A stretch of 49,309 nt of DNA from Ruminococcus sp. (GTDB lineage: Bacteria; Bacillota; Clostridia; Oscillospirales; Ruminococcaceae): assembly GCA_021199305.1 (NCBI GenBank), contig JAJQIH010000020.1:1-49309 (forward strand). The letters are read 5' to 3'. The notes beneath the pieces are model-generated. The model was not told the origin of the DNA and ran no database searches. It was given only the letters and a program-made list of their open reading frames with translations. Shown one piece after another: positions 18,613-26,531 of the stretch. The translations under genes were made by a program, and so were the position numbers. Position 1 is the first letter of the stretch. Every line of letters starts with the position of its first letter.

Positions 18613-20418
18613 TTACTTGTTGATTCTTGCTTCAATCTTATCAAGCTGGTCGATAAGAGCCTGTGGAATCTTGCCGCCCTTGTCAGCAATATCTTCCTTG
18701 TAGTATCTTCTCATCTCTGCAATTTCCTTTGTCCAAAGGTCCTTGTCAACGTCAAGAAGCTTATCCAGAATTTCAGGTGTAACCTCGTCCTCGATTCCTT
18801 CAAGGTTTAAATCCTCTGGCTTTGGAAGGTATCCGATTGCAGTTTCCTGAGCGTCAACCTCACCGTCACATCTCTTGATAATCCAGTCGAGAACTCTCAT
18901 ATTGTCGCCGAATCCTGGCCAGATGAAGTTTCCGTCCTCGTCCTGCTTGAACCAGTTTACATTGAAAATCTTCGGTGCCTTGTCGCCGAGCTTTTCGCCC
19001 ATTTCAAGCCAATGAGCCCAGTAGTCACCAACATTGTAACCGATAAACGGCTTCATAGCCATTGGGTCGTGACGAAGTACACCAACAGCACCAGTTGCTG
19101 CTGCAGTAGTTTCTGAAGAAACTGCTGAACCCATATAAGTACCATGCGTCCAGTCAAATGACTGATATACAAGCGGAGTTGTTGAAGCTCTTCTTCCGCC
19201 GAAGATAATAGCTGAAATAGGAACTCCCTGAGGATTGTTAAATTCAGGCGAAATGCAAGGACAATTTTCAGCAGGAGCTGTAAATCTTGAGTTCGGATGA
19301 GCAAGAGTATTTCCTTCTGCTATATACTCAGGTCCGTTTACCTTTGCGCCCTTCCATTCAGTAGCGTTTACAGGTGGGTTCTTGTCAAGCTTCTCCCACC
19401 AGACTGTCATATCGTCATTGTTGATAGCAACGTTTGTAAAGATAGCATTCTTTCTTGTGGTTGCCAAAGCGTTGTAGTTGGACTTTTCGTTAGTTCCTGG
19501 TGCAACGCCAAAGAAACCGTTTTCAGGGTTGATAGCGTAAAGACGTCCGTCCTCGCCCTGCTTCATCCATGCAATATCATCGCCGACTGTCCATACCTTA
19601 TATCCCTTGTCTGTATAGGTTTTTGGAGGGATAAGCATTGCAAGATTTGTCTTACCGCAAGCTGACGGGAATGCAGCCGTAATGTATTTAACCTCGCCGT
19701 TTGGCTTCTCGACGCCCAGAATAAGCATATGCTCAGCCATCCAGCCTTCGTTCTTACCCTGGAATGAAGCGATTCTCAAAGCGAAGCACTTCTTACCGAG
19801 CAATACGTTTCCGCCATAAGCCGAGTTAATCGACCAGATTGCGTTATCCTCCGGGAACTGAACGATATATCTCTTTTCAGGATCAACGTCAGCCTTTGAG
19901 TGAAGTCCTCTTACAAAGTCGTTGGACTCGTCTCCGAGGTTCTCGAAAGCCTTAGCTCCCATTCTTGTCATAATATCCATATTCAATACAACATAGATAG
20001 AATCTGTAAGCTCAACTCCTACCTTTGCCAGAGGCGAACCGATAGGTCCCATTGAGTAAGGGATAACATACATTGTTCTTCCCTTCATAACTCCGTCATA
20101 CATTGGAGTAAGCTTAGCATACATTTCGTCAGGATCACACCAGTTGTTAGTTGGGCCTGCGTCCTCCTTCTTCTTGGTGCAGATAAATGTCCTGTCCTCA
20201 ACTCTTGCAACATCGTTTGGAAGAGTTCTGTGGTAAAGACATCCAGGAAGCTTCTCCTCATTAAGCTTAATCATTTCTCCGGTTGCGCAAGCCTCGTCTC
20301 TGAGTGCCTGAAGCTGTTCCTCGCTTCCGTCCATCCAGACAACCTTGTCAGGCTTTGTCAAAGCAATCATTTCTTCAACCCATTTGTTGACATTAGGGTT
20401 CTTGGTCAAACTAGCCAT
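18613..20418 (-). CDS. pckG: phosphoenolpyruvate carboxykinase (GTP)
   Basis: A 601-residue enzyme interconverting oxaloacetate + GTP with PEP + CO2 + GDP. The GTP family is recognised by YVIPYSMGPIGSPLAKVGVE (about 118-137), FPSACGKTNLAML with the P-loop and reactive Cys (about 253-265), and the late FGGRRASTTPLVYQSFDW nucleotide segment. In anaerobic gut Clostridia it can work in the carboxylating direction as the entry to fumarate/succinate formation. AAGGAG lies upstream of ATG 20418. It has a perfect consensus promoter and a 190-base structured leader. Confidence 0.96.
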   Translation of the reverse strand: MASLTKNPNVNKWVEEMIALTKPDKVVWMDGSEEQLQALRDEACATGEMIKLNEEKLPGCLYHRTLPNDVARVEDRTFICTKKKEDAGPTNNWCDPDEMYAKLTPMYDGVMKGRTMYVIPYSMGPIGSPLAKVGVELTDSIYVVLNMDIMTRMGAKAFENLGDESNDFVRGLHSKADVDPEKRYIVQFPEDNAIWSINSAYGGNVLLGKKCFALRIASFQGKNEGWMAEHMLILGVEKPNGEVKYITAAFPSACGKTNLAMLIPPKTYTDKGYKVWTVGDDIAWMKQGEDGRLYAINPENGFFGVAPGTNEKSNYNALATTRKNAIFTNVAINNDDMTVWWEKLDKNPPVNATEWKGAKVNGPEYIAEGNTLAHPNSRFTAPAENCPCISPEFNNPQGVPISAIIFGGRRASTTPLVYQSFDWTHGTYMGSAVSSETTAAATGAVGVLRHDPMAMKPFIGYNVGDYWAHWLEMGEKLGDKAPKIFNVNWFKQDEDGNFIWPGFGDNMRVLDWIIKRCDGEVDAQETAIGYLPKPEDLNLEGIEDEVTPEILDKLLDVDKDLWTKEIAEMRRYYKEDIADKGGKIPQALIDQLDKIEARINK

Positions 20419-20613
20419 TATTTTTTACTCCTTTCACAACATACATTTCAAGCGTAATACTTGAAAAGACTAATATATTATGCCGAGCAAATAAGCTCGG
20501 GTTAGTCTAAAAATTAAAGCAGTAATGTGCAGATGACATTACTATATTCAAAAAGTGGTGTCATATACAAGCTCTAATTTGTGTAAGAACTCGTGCAAAC
20601 CGTATTACTACAC
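20419..20613 (-). promoter_or_regulatory. long structured 5' leader of pckG
   Basis: Between the promoter and the start codon the transcript would carry three clean stems. They are GTAATGT/ACATTAC (20522-20528 with 20536-20542), an AGACTAA/TTAGTCT stem (20467-20473 with 20502-20508) enclosing CCGAGC/GCTCGG (20483-20488 with 20495-20500), and TTCAAG/CTTGAA (20447-20452 with 20460-20465). None matches a riboswitch class I recognise. A T-run terminator is absent, so control of translation or mRNA stability is more likely than attenuation. Confidence 0.5.
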
Positions 20614-20620
20614 CAAGATA

Positions 20621-20649
20621 ATTATACCCAATTTTCCTGATAATGTCAA
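20621..20649 (-). promoter_or_regulatory. pckG promoter (perfect consensus)
   Basis: Minus strand TTGACA (20644-20649), 17-base spacer, TATAAT (20621-20626). Between this and the next promoter (20650-20836) I see no gene. Confidence 0.88.
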
Positions 20650-20836
20650 CAGTATTTTCGTTAAATAATTAACAATGGCGGCACTTCTTTTTGTGCAACT
20701 TTTAAAAAGCGTCAGATTTACACCACAAAAAGCACAAAAACCTGTGATAATATCACTCCTGGCGTCATATTCTTAAGCAGAGAATTCAAAGCCTAAAAAA
20801 ATTCCCTGATTTACAAGCTATTCGCAAAAATATAGT

Positions 20837-20865
20837 TTGACAAAATTCTCTTCTTCTTGTATAAT
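20837..20865 (+). promoter_or_regulatory. promoter of the SH3-domain protein (perfect consensus)
   Basis: TTGACA (20837-20842), 17-base spacer, TATAAT (20860-20865). The leader contains a perfect palindrome AGGGTTTT-GT-AAAACCCT (20889-20906). Confidence 0.88.
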
Positions 20866-20947
20866 AGATGTATATAGAAAAAGAGAAGAGGGTTTTGTAA
20901 AACCCTGACGAGAAACAACAAAAGAAATGAAAAGGAGAACAAAGTCT

Positions 20948-21508
20948 ATGAGCAGCAATTCAAAGAAGAACAACACTGTTGGTCTTATCGTATTTATTGT
21001 CGTGTTTGTAGTAGTGGTTTTTATTATCTTCTTTTTGATGAGAGCCGTATTTTCAAGCTCGTCAAGCACTACAACATCAGGCACCACAGTGTCCTTCCAG
21101 ACAAAGGAAACTACAACAACTACCACAACCACGCAGGCTACTGATTCGGACGACAATTCAGACGATGGTTCAGACAGTGATTCAAGCGATAGCGACAGCT
21201 ACAGCACATATTACGAAATGACAGTAAGCTCAGACGTTAATGTAAGAAGCGGACCGAGCTCAGACTATGAGCAAATCGGAGTTCTTTCAGCAGGAGAAAC
21301 GGTTAAGGTTATCGGCGAATCTTACGGTTGGTATCAGATTGACTACGACGGCAACACCGAAGCTTATGTTTACTCGTCATATCTGACGGGCGATTCACCA
21401 TATACAACCACAACTACTACTGCTTATTACACAACAACTACTACAACCACAACCTATAACTACTACAGCGATGATTATGACAGCGACGACAACTATTATG
21501 TTGAATAG
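20948..21508 (+). CDS. membrane-anchored SH3 (SH3b) protein with Thr linkers
   Basis: A 186-residue surface protein from ATG 20948 (GGAG 10 bases upstream; an earlier ATG at 20927 lies before the ribosome site). A short basic N-terminus and one strong membrane helix (about 10-33) are followed by a Ser/Thr/Asp linker and one bacterial SH3 domain (about 98-155). The SH3 signature is VNVRSGPSSDYEQIGVLSAGE, GWYQIDYDG, YVYSSYL (split). A second Thr run and a Tyr/Asp tail follow. SH3b domains bind cell-wall peptide. The Thr runs resemble those of the 8.7-kb protein, so both may belong to the same surface set. Confidence 0.85.
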   Translation: MSSNSKKNNTVGLIVFIVVFVVVVFIIFFLMRAVFSSSSSTTTSGTTVSFQTKETTTTTTTTQATDSDDNSDDGSDSDSSDSDSYSTYYEMTVSSDVNVRSGPSSDYEQIGVLSAGETVKVIGESYGWYQIDYDGNTEAYVYSSYLTGDSPYTTTTTTAYYTTTTTTTTYNYYSDDYDSDDNYYVE

Positions 21509-21535
21509 TCTTTAAAAAGCTCAATACAAAAATTT

Positions 21536-21565
21536 ACTGCACGAAAAAGCTTCGTGCAGTTTTTT
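21536..21565 (+). terminator. terminator of the SH3 protein gene
   Basis: ACTGCACGAA (21536-21545) pairs perfectly with TTCGTGCAGT (21551-21560), then T5. Confidence 0.92.
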
Positions 21566-21573
21566 GTTGCGTT

Positions 21574-23718
21574 TTAATCCTCAATCTTTTTCACAAAGGA
21601 AAAATCCACATTTCCCTCTGAAATGTTACAGCTTTCGATTTTTACCGTTACCCGCTCGCCGACAGAATAACTGTCTCCCGACGTTTTGCTTTTCAGCGTC
21701 AGAAGATTATCGACGTAATACTCTTCGCCGTCAAGGCTTTTTGTTCTTACCAATCCCTCGCAGGTATTGTCAAGTGTTACAAAAAATCCAAAATCCATAA
21801 CCGAGCAGATAACCCCGTCCGCCTGCTCTCCTGTCATAGTTGAAAGGTACTCCGCCTTATAGCAGTCGTCACAGCTTCGCTCAACGCTTAAAGCTCTGAT
21901 TTCCGCTTCGCTCGAACGACTTGAAGCGGCGTAAACGAACTTGTTGAATCTCGCTCTTGTAAGACCGCTGTCTTTGGTTTCCAGATAGTCGCTCATAATT
22001 CTGTGAACGGCAAGGTCCGGGTATCTTCTTATCGGGGAGGTAAAATGAGCGTAATTGTCAAGCGCCAGTCCGAAGTGGCCCAGCTCCTCCTCGCTGTATT
22101 TTGCCTTTGACATACTTCTTAAAACGAGCGAATTTATGGCAACAGCAGACGGCTTACCCTTTACATATTTAAGCACCTTACTTAAATCCTTCGGCGACAC
22201 GCCGTTTTCAAAGTTGTGCGGAATGTTGAGCAGACTTAATATTTCACCGAGCGTAGATATTTTTTCTCCATCCGGCTTTTCGTGAACTCTGTAAACAAAC
22301 GGCAGCTCGTTATCTCTTGCAAATCTTGCAGCAGATTCATTTGCCATCAGCATAAAGTCCTCGATAATCTCTTCGCTTTCTCCCCGCTCGTGAGGTAAAA
22401 CTCCGACGCAAATATCGTTTTCGTCAATTACAACTGCGCCTTCTGTGCTTTCAATTTGCGGAGCGCCACGTTCAAGTCTGTTTTTCCTGAGTTTAAGAGC
22501 TAACTCTCTCATCACCTCAAAGCAGCCGCTTACCTCTTTATACTTATCTCTCAGGTCGCTTGCTTCACTTCCCGACAAAAGCTCGTTTATCTCGCTGTAA
22601 ACGCCCTTTACCTTTGAGCGAATAACCGTCTTTTTAAAGTCGTAGCTTAAAAGGCGTCCGCCGTTATCGATTTCCATCAGGCAGGAAAAAGCAAGCCTGT
22701 CCTCGCCTTCGTTGAGCGAACAGATTCCGTTTGACAAAACCTTCGGCAGCATTGGCACCACCTTATTTGCGTAATACACGCTTGTGCCTCTGTTAAACGC
22801 TTCGTTGTCAAGCTCGCTTTTTGGCTTGACGTAGTGCGAAACGTCGGCTATATGCACGCCGAGTTTGTAGCCGTTTTCAGTTCTTTCAACGCTGATAGCG
22901 TCGTCAATATCCTTGGTGTGTGCGCTGTCTATCGTGAAGATTTTTTCTTCTCTTAAATCGAGTCTGTTTTTAATCTCGCGGGAAATTTCGTTGTAGTCGG
23001 AAACCTCGTCGGCGTTTTTTAAAACCTCGCCCGAAAATTCAGCGTTAATTCCGTTTACAGCAAGTATTCCCTCGGCGCAGACCGCCGCCTTCTGGGAGCT
23101 TCCCAGATTTGAAACAATCTCGCATCTATGCTCGCTGTGACGCTTGCCACGCTTTATGATTTTTGCAATTACCTTATCTCCTGAGCTCAAATTATATCCC
23201 AGCGGATTTTCAAAAATCATCTCGTATTGAGGAAACATATCGGGAATCAGAAGCGAGAAGTTTTCGCCGATTATAACGCCTGTAAACAGGCTGAAATTCT
23301 CCTCGACAATTTCGACTACCTCGCCCTCTGGCGAATCTCCGCTTGAGCTTTTAAATGTTCTGAGCTTAACCTTGTCGCCTGGCAGCGCTCCCGAAAGGTT
23401 TCTTCCAGCGATAAATATCTCCTCGTCTGTGTCCTCAAGTCTTGCAAATCCAAACGTCTTACCGAGCTTTACAATTTTACCGACAACCGTTTTCTTTTCG
23501 CCTGCAAGCGATATTCCCTTTTGGTCCTCGACTATTACATTCTCCTTTTTCAGCTTTTCCAAAGCCTTGGTGAACTCGACAAAGTCAAACTGCTTTCCTC
23601 TCATATCCTTTAAAAGCGTCTTGTACTTTACCTTTTTTGGCGCACGCTTTTTGAGATATTCTACAATCTTCTTTTGGTAGTTTATCTTTTTTGCGCCCTT
23701 TGATTTTTTCTTTTTCAT
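21574..23718 (-). CDS. rnr: ribonuclease R
   Basis: A 714-residue 3'-5' exoribonuclease. A winged-helix N-terminus and cold-shock OB domains (about 65-210) precede the RNB catalytic domain, with the metal-binding HTKDIDDAISVE (about 263-274), FNRGTSVYY and FTSPIRRYPDL. A C-terminal S1 RNA-binding domain (about 628-710) ends FSFVKKIED. It degrades structured RNA and takes part in tmRNA quality control. The length is normal. It lies downstream of secG, as in many Firmicutes, though a hairpin terminator sits between them. Confidence 0.96.
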   Translation of the reverse strand: MKKKKSKGAKKINYQKKIVEYLKKRAPKKVKYKTLLKDMRGKQFDFVEFTKALEKLKKENVIVEDQKGISLAGEKKTVVGKIVKLGKTFGFARLEDTDEEIFIAGRNLSGALPGDKVKLRTFKSSSGDSPEGEVVEIVEENFSLFTGVIIGENFSLLIPDMFPQYEMIFENPLGYNLSSGDKVIAKIIKRGKRHSEHRCEIVSNLGSSQKAAVCAEGILAVNGINAEFSGEVLKNADEVSDYNEISREIKNRLDLREEKIFTIDSAHTKDIDDAISVERTENGYKLGVHIADVSHYVKPKSELDNEAFNRGTSVYYANKVVPMLPKVLSNGICSLNEGEDRLAFSCLMEIDNGGRLLSYDFKKTVIRSKVKGVYSEINELLSGSEASDLRDKYKEVSGCFEVMRELALKLRKNRLERGAPQIESTEGAVVIDENDICVGVLPHERGESEEIIEDFMLMANESAARFARDNELPFVYRVHEKPDGEKISTLGEILSLLNIPHNFENGVSPKDLSKVLKYVKGKPSAVAINSLVLRSMSKAKYSEEELGHFGLALDNYAHFTSPIRRYPDLAVHRIMSDYLETKDSGLTRARFNKFVYAASSRSSEAEIRALSVERSCDDCYKAEYLSTMTGEQADGVICSVMDFGFFVTLDNTCEGLVRTKSLDGEEYYVDNLLTLKSKTSGDSYSVGERVTVKIESCNISEGNVDFSFVKKIED

Positions 23719-23761
23719 CTTTCCTTTTTACCTCTCTTAAATATCTTTCCCCAAAAATCGC

Positions 23762-23791
23762 AAAAAAAGAAGCTGCCTTATCGACAGCCTC
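23762..23791 (-). terminator. hairpin with T-run between secG and rnr
   Basis: On the minus strand GAGGCTGTC pairs with GGCAGCTTC (two wobbles) and T7 follows. Some readthrough into rnr would be expected, or rnr has its own promoter that I did not locate. Confidence 0.75.
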
Positions 23792-23800
23792 TTAAACTTA

Positions 23801-24052
23801 TCAAAGTCTGTAATCTATAAAGTTTACGACAATCGTTACCACAAAAAGTATTACCGCCGCAATTTTGGTTATGCGGGAAAGCTTTGCGTCACGGGTTCTG
23901 CTCTTATTTGTCGCATAGAACGAGTCGTTTGAACCGCCTCCGATTGCCGAATTAAGTCCCTGCTCCTTACTTTCCTGAACCAAAACGATTATGATAATAG
24001 CAATACAGCTTAACAGCAATAAAATGCCGCTGATAATTTCAAGAGTTGACAT
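23801..24052 (-). CDS. secG: preprotein translocase subunit SecG
   Basis: An 83-residue protein with two membrane helices (about 3-24 and 58-78) joined by the SecG loop: IIVLVQESKEQGLNSAIGG followed by SNDSFYATNK. It joins SecYE in protein export. The start is ATG 24052 with GGAGG 9 bases upstream; a longer frame to 24094 has no ribosome site. Confidence 0.95.
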   Translation of the reverse strand: MSTLEIISGILLLLSCIAIIIIVLVQESKEQGLNSAIGGGSNDSFYATNKSRTRDAKLSRITKIAAVILFVVTIVVNFIDYRL

Positions 24053-24103
24053 ATTTAAAAACCTCCGTAATAATTGTAATCCGCCATTGAACAACTAACA
24101 AAG

Positions 24104-24132
24104 AGTATAGCACATTATTTCGGAAAATTCAA
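24104..24132 (-). promoter_or_regulatory. secG promoter
   Basis: Minus strand TTGAAT (24127-24132), 17-base spacer, TATACT (24104-24109). Confidence 0.78.
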
Positions 24133-24195
24133 GGGTTTTTTCGATTTTTTCAAATTTTCTTAATTTTTGCAAGAAGCAGGCTTTAAAAACACAAA

Positions 24196-24227
24196 AGCCT
24201 GTCTCTTGAAATTTCAAAAGGCAGGCT
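24196..24227 (-). terminator. terminator of the Cys/Asp-rich protein gene, with alternative pairing
   Basis: AGCCTG (24196-24201) pairs with CAGGCT (24222-24227) around the palindromic core TTGAAATTTCAA. A further CAGGCTTT (about 24178-24185) could instead pair with AAAGCCTG (24194-24201), so two exclusive hairpins are possible. Confidence 0.75.
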
Positions 24228-24244
24228 CCTGAAGACATTAAATA

Positions 24245-24481
24245 CTATTCAGCTGTGTCCTCTGTAGCTTCAGCAGGCTTTTCCTCAGACTCGTCAGCAC
24301 AGCACTCGTCGCAATCATCATAGCAATCAGAACAGCAGCAATCGTCGAAGCACTCGTTGTCAAAGTCCTCCTCGTAATCATACTGCTCCTTTTCGTTCTT
24401 CTTCTTAAAGAAAACTGCAACAGCAGCTGCAACTGCAGCTAAAACAGCCAAAAATCCTATAACCTTAAAAAACTTATCCAT
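24245..24481 (-). CDS. Cys/Asp-rich small membrane protein
   Basis: A 78-residue protein not recognised as a family. ATG 24481 follows AGGAG by 8 bases. One Ala/Val-rich helix (about residues 5-24) ends in KKK. The rest is cytosolic and strikingly acidic, with eight cysteines packed in CFDDCCCSDCYDDCDECC and a Glu/Ala tail. The CxxC-like and DxxC spacing suggests metal or redox binding, but this is inference. It has its own promoter and terminator, so it is a real single-gene unit. Confidence 0.75.
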   Translation of the reverse strand: MDKFFKVIGFLAVLAAVAAAVAVFFKKKNEKEQYDYEEDFDNECFDDCCCSDCYDDCDECCADESEEKPAEATEDTAE

Positions 24482-24523
24482 GATTAACACTCCTTTTCGC
24501 CATCTGGCTTGAATTTCAATTTA

Positions 24524-24552
24524 AGTATATCACATCGTTACAAATATTGCAA
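24524..24552 (-). promoter_or_regulatory. promoter of the Cys/Asp-rich protein gene
   Basis: Minus strand TTGCAA (24547-24552), 17-base spacer, TATACT (24524-24529). Confidence 0.75.
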
Positions 24553-24620
24553 GCCGTTTAAAAATCTTTTTGACGCTTTCTATACTATTTTATACACATA
24601 CCCAGCAGTTTATTCTTATC

Positions 24621-25373
24621 TTAAACGTTGCTGCCGCACTTTGTGCAGAACTTTGAATCCTTGGCTAACGGTGCTCCGCAGTTTGTGCAATATGTAAGCT
24701 CTGGCTTTTGTGCTGAAGCTGTCGGCTGAACCACAGCGCTCTGAGCTCCAAAAGCCTTCGCTGGCTCAACCTCCTCTGTAAATCTCTCAAGTGAAAACGA
24801 AAGTGCAACAAGTCCTATACAGAACAAAATGTGAGCTAAAATTCCTGTAATGCTCAAATAGCTTACCGTATCGGTAGCTCCAAGCAAAATTACGCAAATC
24901 AGCTTTACTGTTATTGAAATCAGAATTGTAAAGCCGAGCATTCTTCCATTCTTGATTACCCCGTAGAATGTAAGCGTCATCACCATAATTAAAGCGATAT
25001 GAGCGCACATAACAACGCTTCTGGTAATTATTTCCATAACAGCGTTATCAGGTGTGAAAACAAAGCCGTAAATATCGCCTAAAAGCGCTCCGCCTGCCCA
25101 GATGAAATACGGTATGCTGAGCATCATTCCCTTCTTCTTTGCAAAGCAAATGCTGAACAGCGCAAAACAAATCGGAATCAAGAGCGGTAAATTAAGCGCA
25201 AAGGTTTCAAAAATTCCAAAGCCTGTTCCGTTTACCCGAACTCTTACCTGAACGTCGCCTGATAAAACCACTTCGATTTTTATAATGCTCAAAAACGAAG
25301 CTACCATAAAAATTACGCCGGCGATAATGTCCGTTCTTGAGTCCTTACGCTGACCCAGATATTCCTTCGTCAT
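24621..25373 (-). CDS. multipass membrane protein with C-terminal zinc ribbon
   Basis: A 250-residue protein with about six membrane helices (residues 15-195), a Pro/Ala/Gln linker, and a C-terminal zinc ribbon CTNCGAPLAKDSKFCTKCGS (two CxxC pairs). Zinc-ribbon tails on membrane proteins are frequent in Clostridia and their role is generally unknown. GAGGAGG precedes ATG 25373. Single-gene unit with a perfect consensus promoter. Confidence 0.8.
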   Translation of the reverse strand: MTKEYLGQRKDSRTDIIAGVIFMVASFLSIIKIEVVLSGDVQVRVRVNGTGFGIFETFALNLPLLIPICFALFSICFAKKKGMMLSIPYFIWAGGALLGDIYGFVFTPDNAVMEIITRSVVMCAHIALIMVMTLTFYGVIKNGRMLGFTILISITVKLICVILLGATDTVSYLSITGILAHILFCIGLVALSFSLERFTEEVEPAKAFGAQSAVVQPTASAQKPELTYCTNCGAPLAKDSKFCTKCGSNV

Positions 25374-25428
25374 AGATATTCCTCCTCATATTGAAAATAT
25401 ACTTTTTGCGTTTGAATCTCTTACTTTG

Positions 25429-25457
25429 ATTATACACTCAAAGCTCCCGATTGTCAA
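25429..25457 (-). promoter_or_regulatory. promoter of the zinc-ribbon membrane protein (perfect consensus)
   Basis: Minus strand TTGACA (25452-25457), 17-base spacer, TATAAT (25429-25434). Confidence 0.88.
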
Positions 25458-25494
25458 TATTTCACACAAATTTTAACGAGCTCCACAAAAACGC

Positions 25495-25523
25495 TTGCTT
25501 TTTTCATTTCTTAGTGATATAAT
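25495..25523 (+). promoter_or_regulatory. tRNA-Ala promoter
   Basis: TTGCTT (25495-25500), 17-base spacer, TATAAT (25518-25523), 14 bases before the tRNA. Confidence 0.8.
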
Positions 25524-25537
25524 AAAACACGGCATTC

Positions 25538-25613
25538 GGGCCCATAGCTCAGCTGGGAGAGTGCCGCGTTCGCAATGCGGAGGTCGAGGGTTCGATCCCC
25601 TTTGGGTCCACCA
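25538..25613 (+). tRNA. tRNA-Ala (anticodon CGC)
   Basis: A 76-base cloverleaf with encoded CCA. The acceptor GGGCCCA/TGGGTCC contains the G3:U70 wobble that identifies alanine tRNAs. The D stem is GCTC/GAGT, the anticodon stem CCGCG/TGCGG with loop TTCGCAA, and the T arm GAGGG-TTCGATC-CCCTT. The anticodon CGC reads GCG. Confidence 0.96.
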
Positions 25614-25657
25614 GTAACCGGAGCAAGCTAAATCAGCTTGCTCCGGTTTGTTTTTTC
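25614..25657 (+). repeat. 44-bp direct repeat, left copy (tRNA-Ala terminator)
   Basis: Starts directly after the tRNA CCA and is identical over 44 bases to 30016-30059. It contains the complete terminator listed next. The bases flanking the two copies differ. The 4.4-kb segment between them holds the sirtuin cassette, the HxlR locus and a BrnT-type module. Confidence 0.9.
25616..25655 (+). terminator. tRNA-Ala terminator
   Basis: AACCGGAGCAAGCT (25616-25629) pairs perfectly with AGCTTGCTCCGGTT (25635-25648), then TGTTTTTT. Confidence 0.95.
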
Positions 25658-25661
25658 TTCT

Positions 25662-26531
25662 CTACAAAAGGCTTGTCAGTACCTTGCCGATGTCGGCATT
25701 TATGCAAATCGACCTGTCGGCAATTTCTCTTGCTGTAAATGCTTCGCCAAAATTAACACAGCAATAGGTAGCCTTTGAATTTTTAGCGGTCATTCTCCAG
25801 AACGGATATTTGATAATTACAGGTGTGTTTCCGCCAACGCCAAGCTCCAGAAGCAAAATATGCAAGCCTTCGTGGCGACGTACAAAATCATTGTACCTCT
25901 CGGCTGCCGCATACCAGCCTTCATCCTGAACGAATGTGTCGTCGCACCTCAGATTCATTGTAAGCGGCTTGCCACAAACAGGGCATACTGGCAGCAATTC
26001 GGTCGGAATTTTCATATCCTTTTGTTTTTCTACCATTTTGCGAACGCTCGCTTCGTTGTTATAGGTCTTGTTGTGGCAGGCTGCAGAGCATTGCCACAAG
26101 CCGTAATCGCCCTGAGTATAGAAGAGCCGCTTCTTGTCGAAGCCAGCCTTTTGAAACTGGTGGTCAACATTTGTTGTCAGAACAAAATAGTCCTTGTTTT
26201 CAACGATTTTCAAAAGGTCGCAGTAAGGCTTTCCGACAGGATTGTCATAGCGATTTATTAAAATATGCCTTGACCACCACGCCCAGTATTCCCCAAGGCT
26301 TTCAAACGGATAAAAGCCGCCCGTATACATATCCGTAATTCCGTACTTCTCGTGGAAGTCTGAAAAATACTTTTCAAAGCGTTCGCCGCTATACGAAAAG
26401 CCGGCAGCTGCCGATAAGCCTGCTCCTGCGCCAATTAAAATTGCGTCGGCAGCTTCTATCTCGCTTTTCAGTCTTTTAATCTGCTGCGAGTAGCCTTCTG
26501 TATATATCATAGTCGGTTTGCTTAAAAACAT
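25662..26531 (-). CDS. class M sirtuin (SirTM-like) protein ADP-ribosyltransferase
   Basis: A 289-residue sirtuin fold. GAGAGLSAAAG (residues 34-44) is the NAD loop, TTNVDHQF (119-126) supplies Asn121/Asp123, and the zinc cysteines are C148, C152, C183 and C186. The usual catalytic His is replaced: the motif reads YTQGDYG with Gln140, as described for SirTM, which ADP-ribosylates rather than deacetylates. In Staphylococcus and Streptococcus the target is a lipoylated GcvH-like protein; no such gene is in this window. GAGGTGA lies 6 bases before ATG 26531, and the gene overlaps the macrodomain gene by 56 bases in another frame, so they are tightly coupled. The operon also contains the FMN/ferredoxin protein. 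Confidence 0.9.
   Translation of the reverse strand: MFLSKPTMIYTEGYSQQIKRLKSEIEAADAILIGAGAGLSAAAGFSYSGERFEKYFSDFHEKYGITDMYTGGFYPFESLGEYWAWWSRHILINRYDNPVGKPYCDLLKIVENKDYFVLTTNVDHQFQKAGFDKKRLFYTQGDYGLWQCSAACHNKTYNNEASVRKMVEKQKDMKIPTELLPVCPVCGKPLTMNLRCDDTFVQDEGWYAAAERYNDFVRRHEGLHILLLELGVGGNTPVIIKYPFWRMTAKNSKATYCCVNFGEAFTAREIADRSICINADIGKVLTSLL

Noticed and set aside
25538-25613. tRNA fragment (attR-like) at the right 44-bp repeat
   Set aside because: The copy at 30016 begins after the CCA end; no tRNA sequence precedes it, so a standard tRNA attachment site is not shown.
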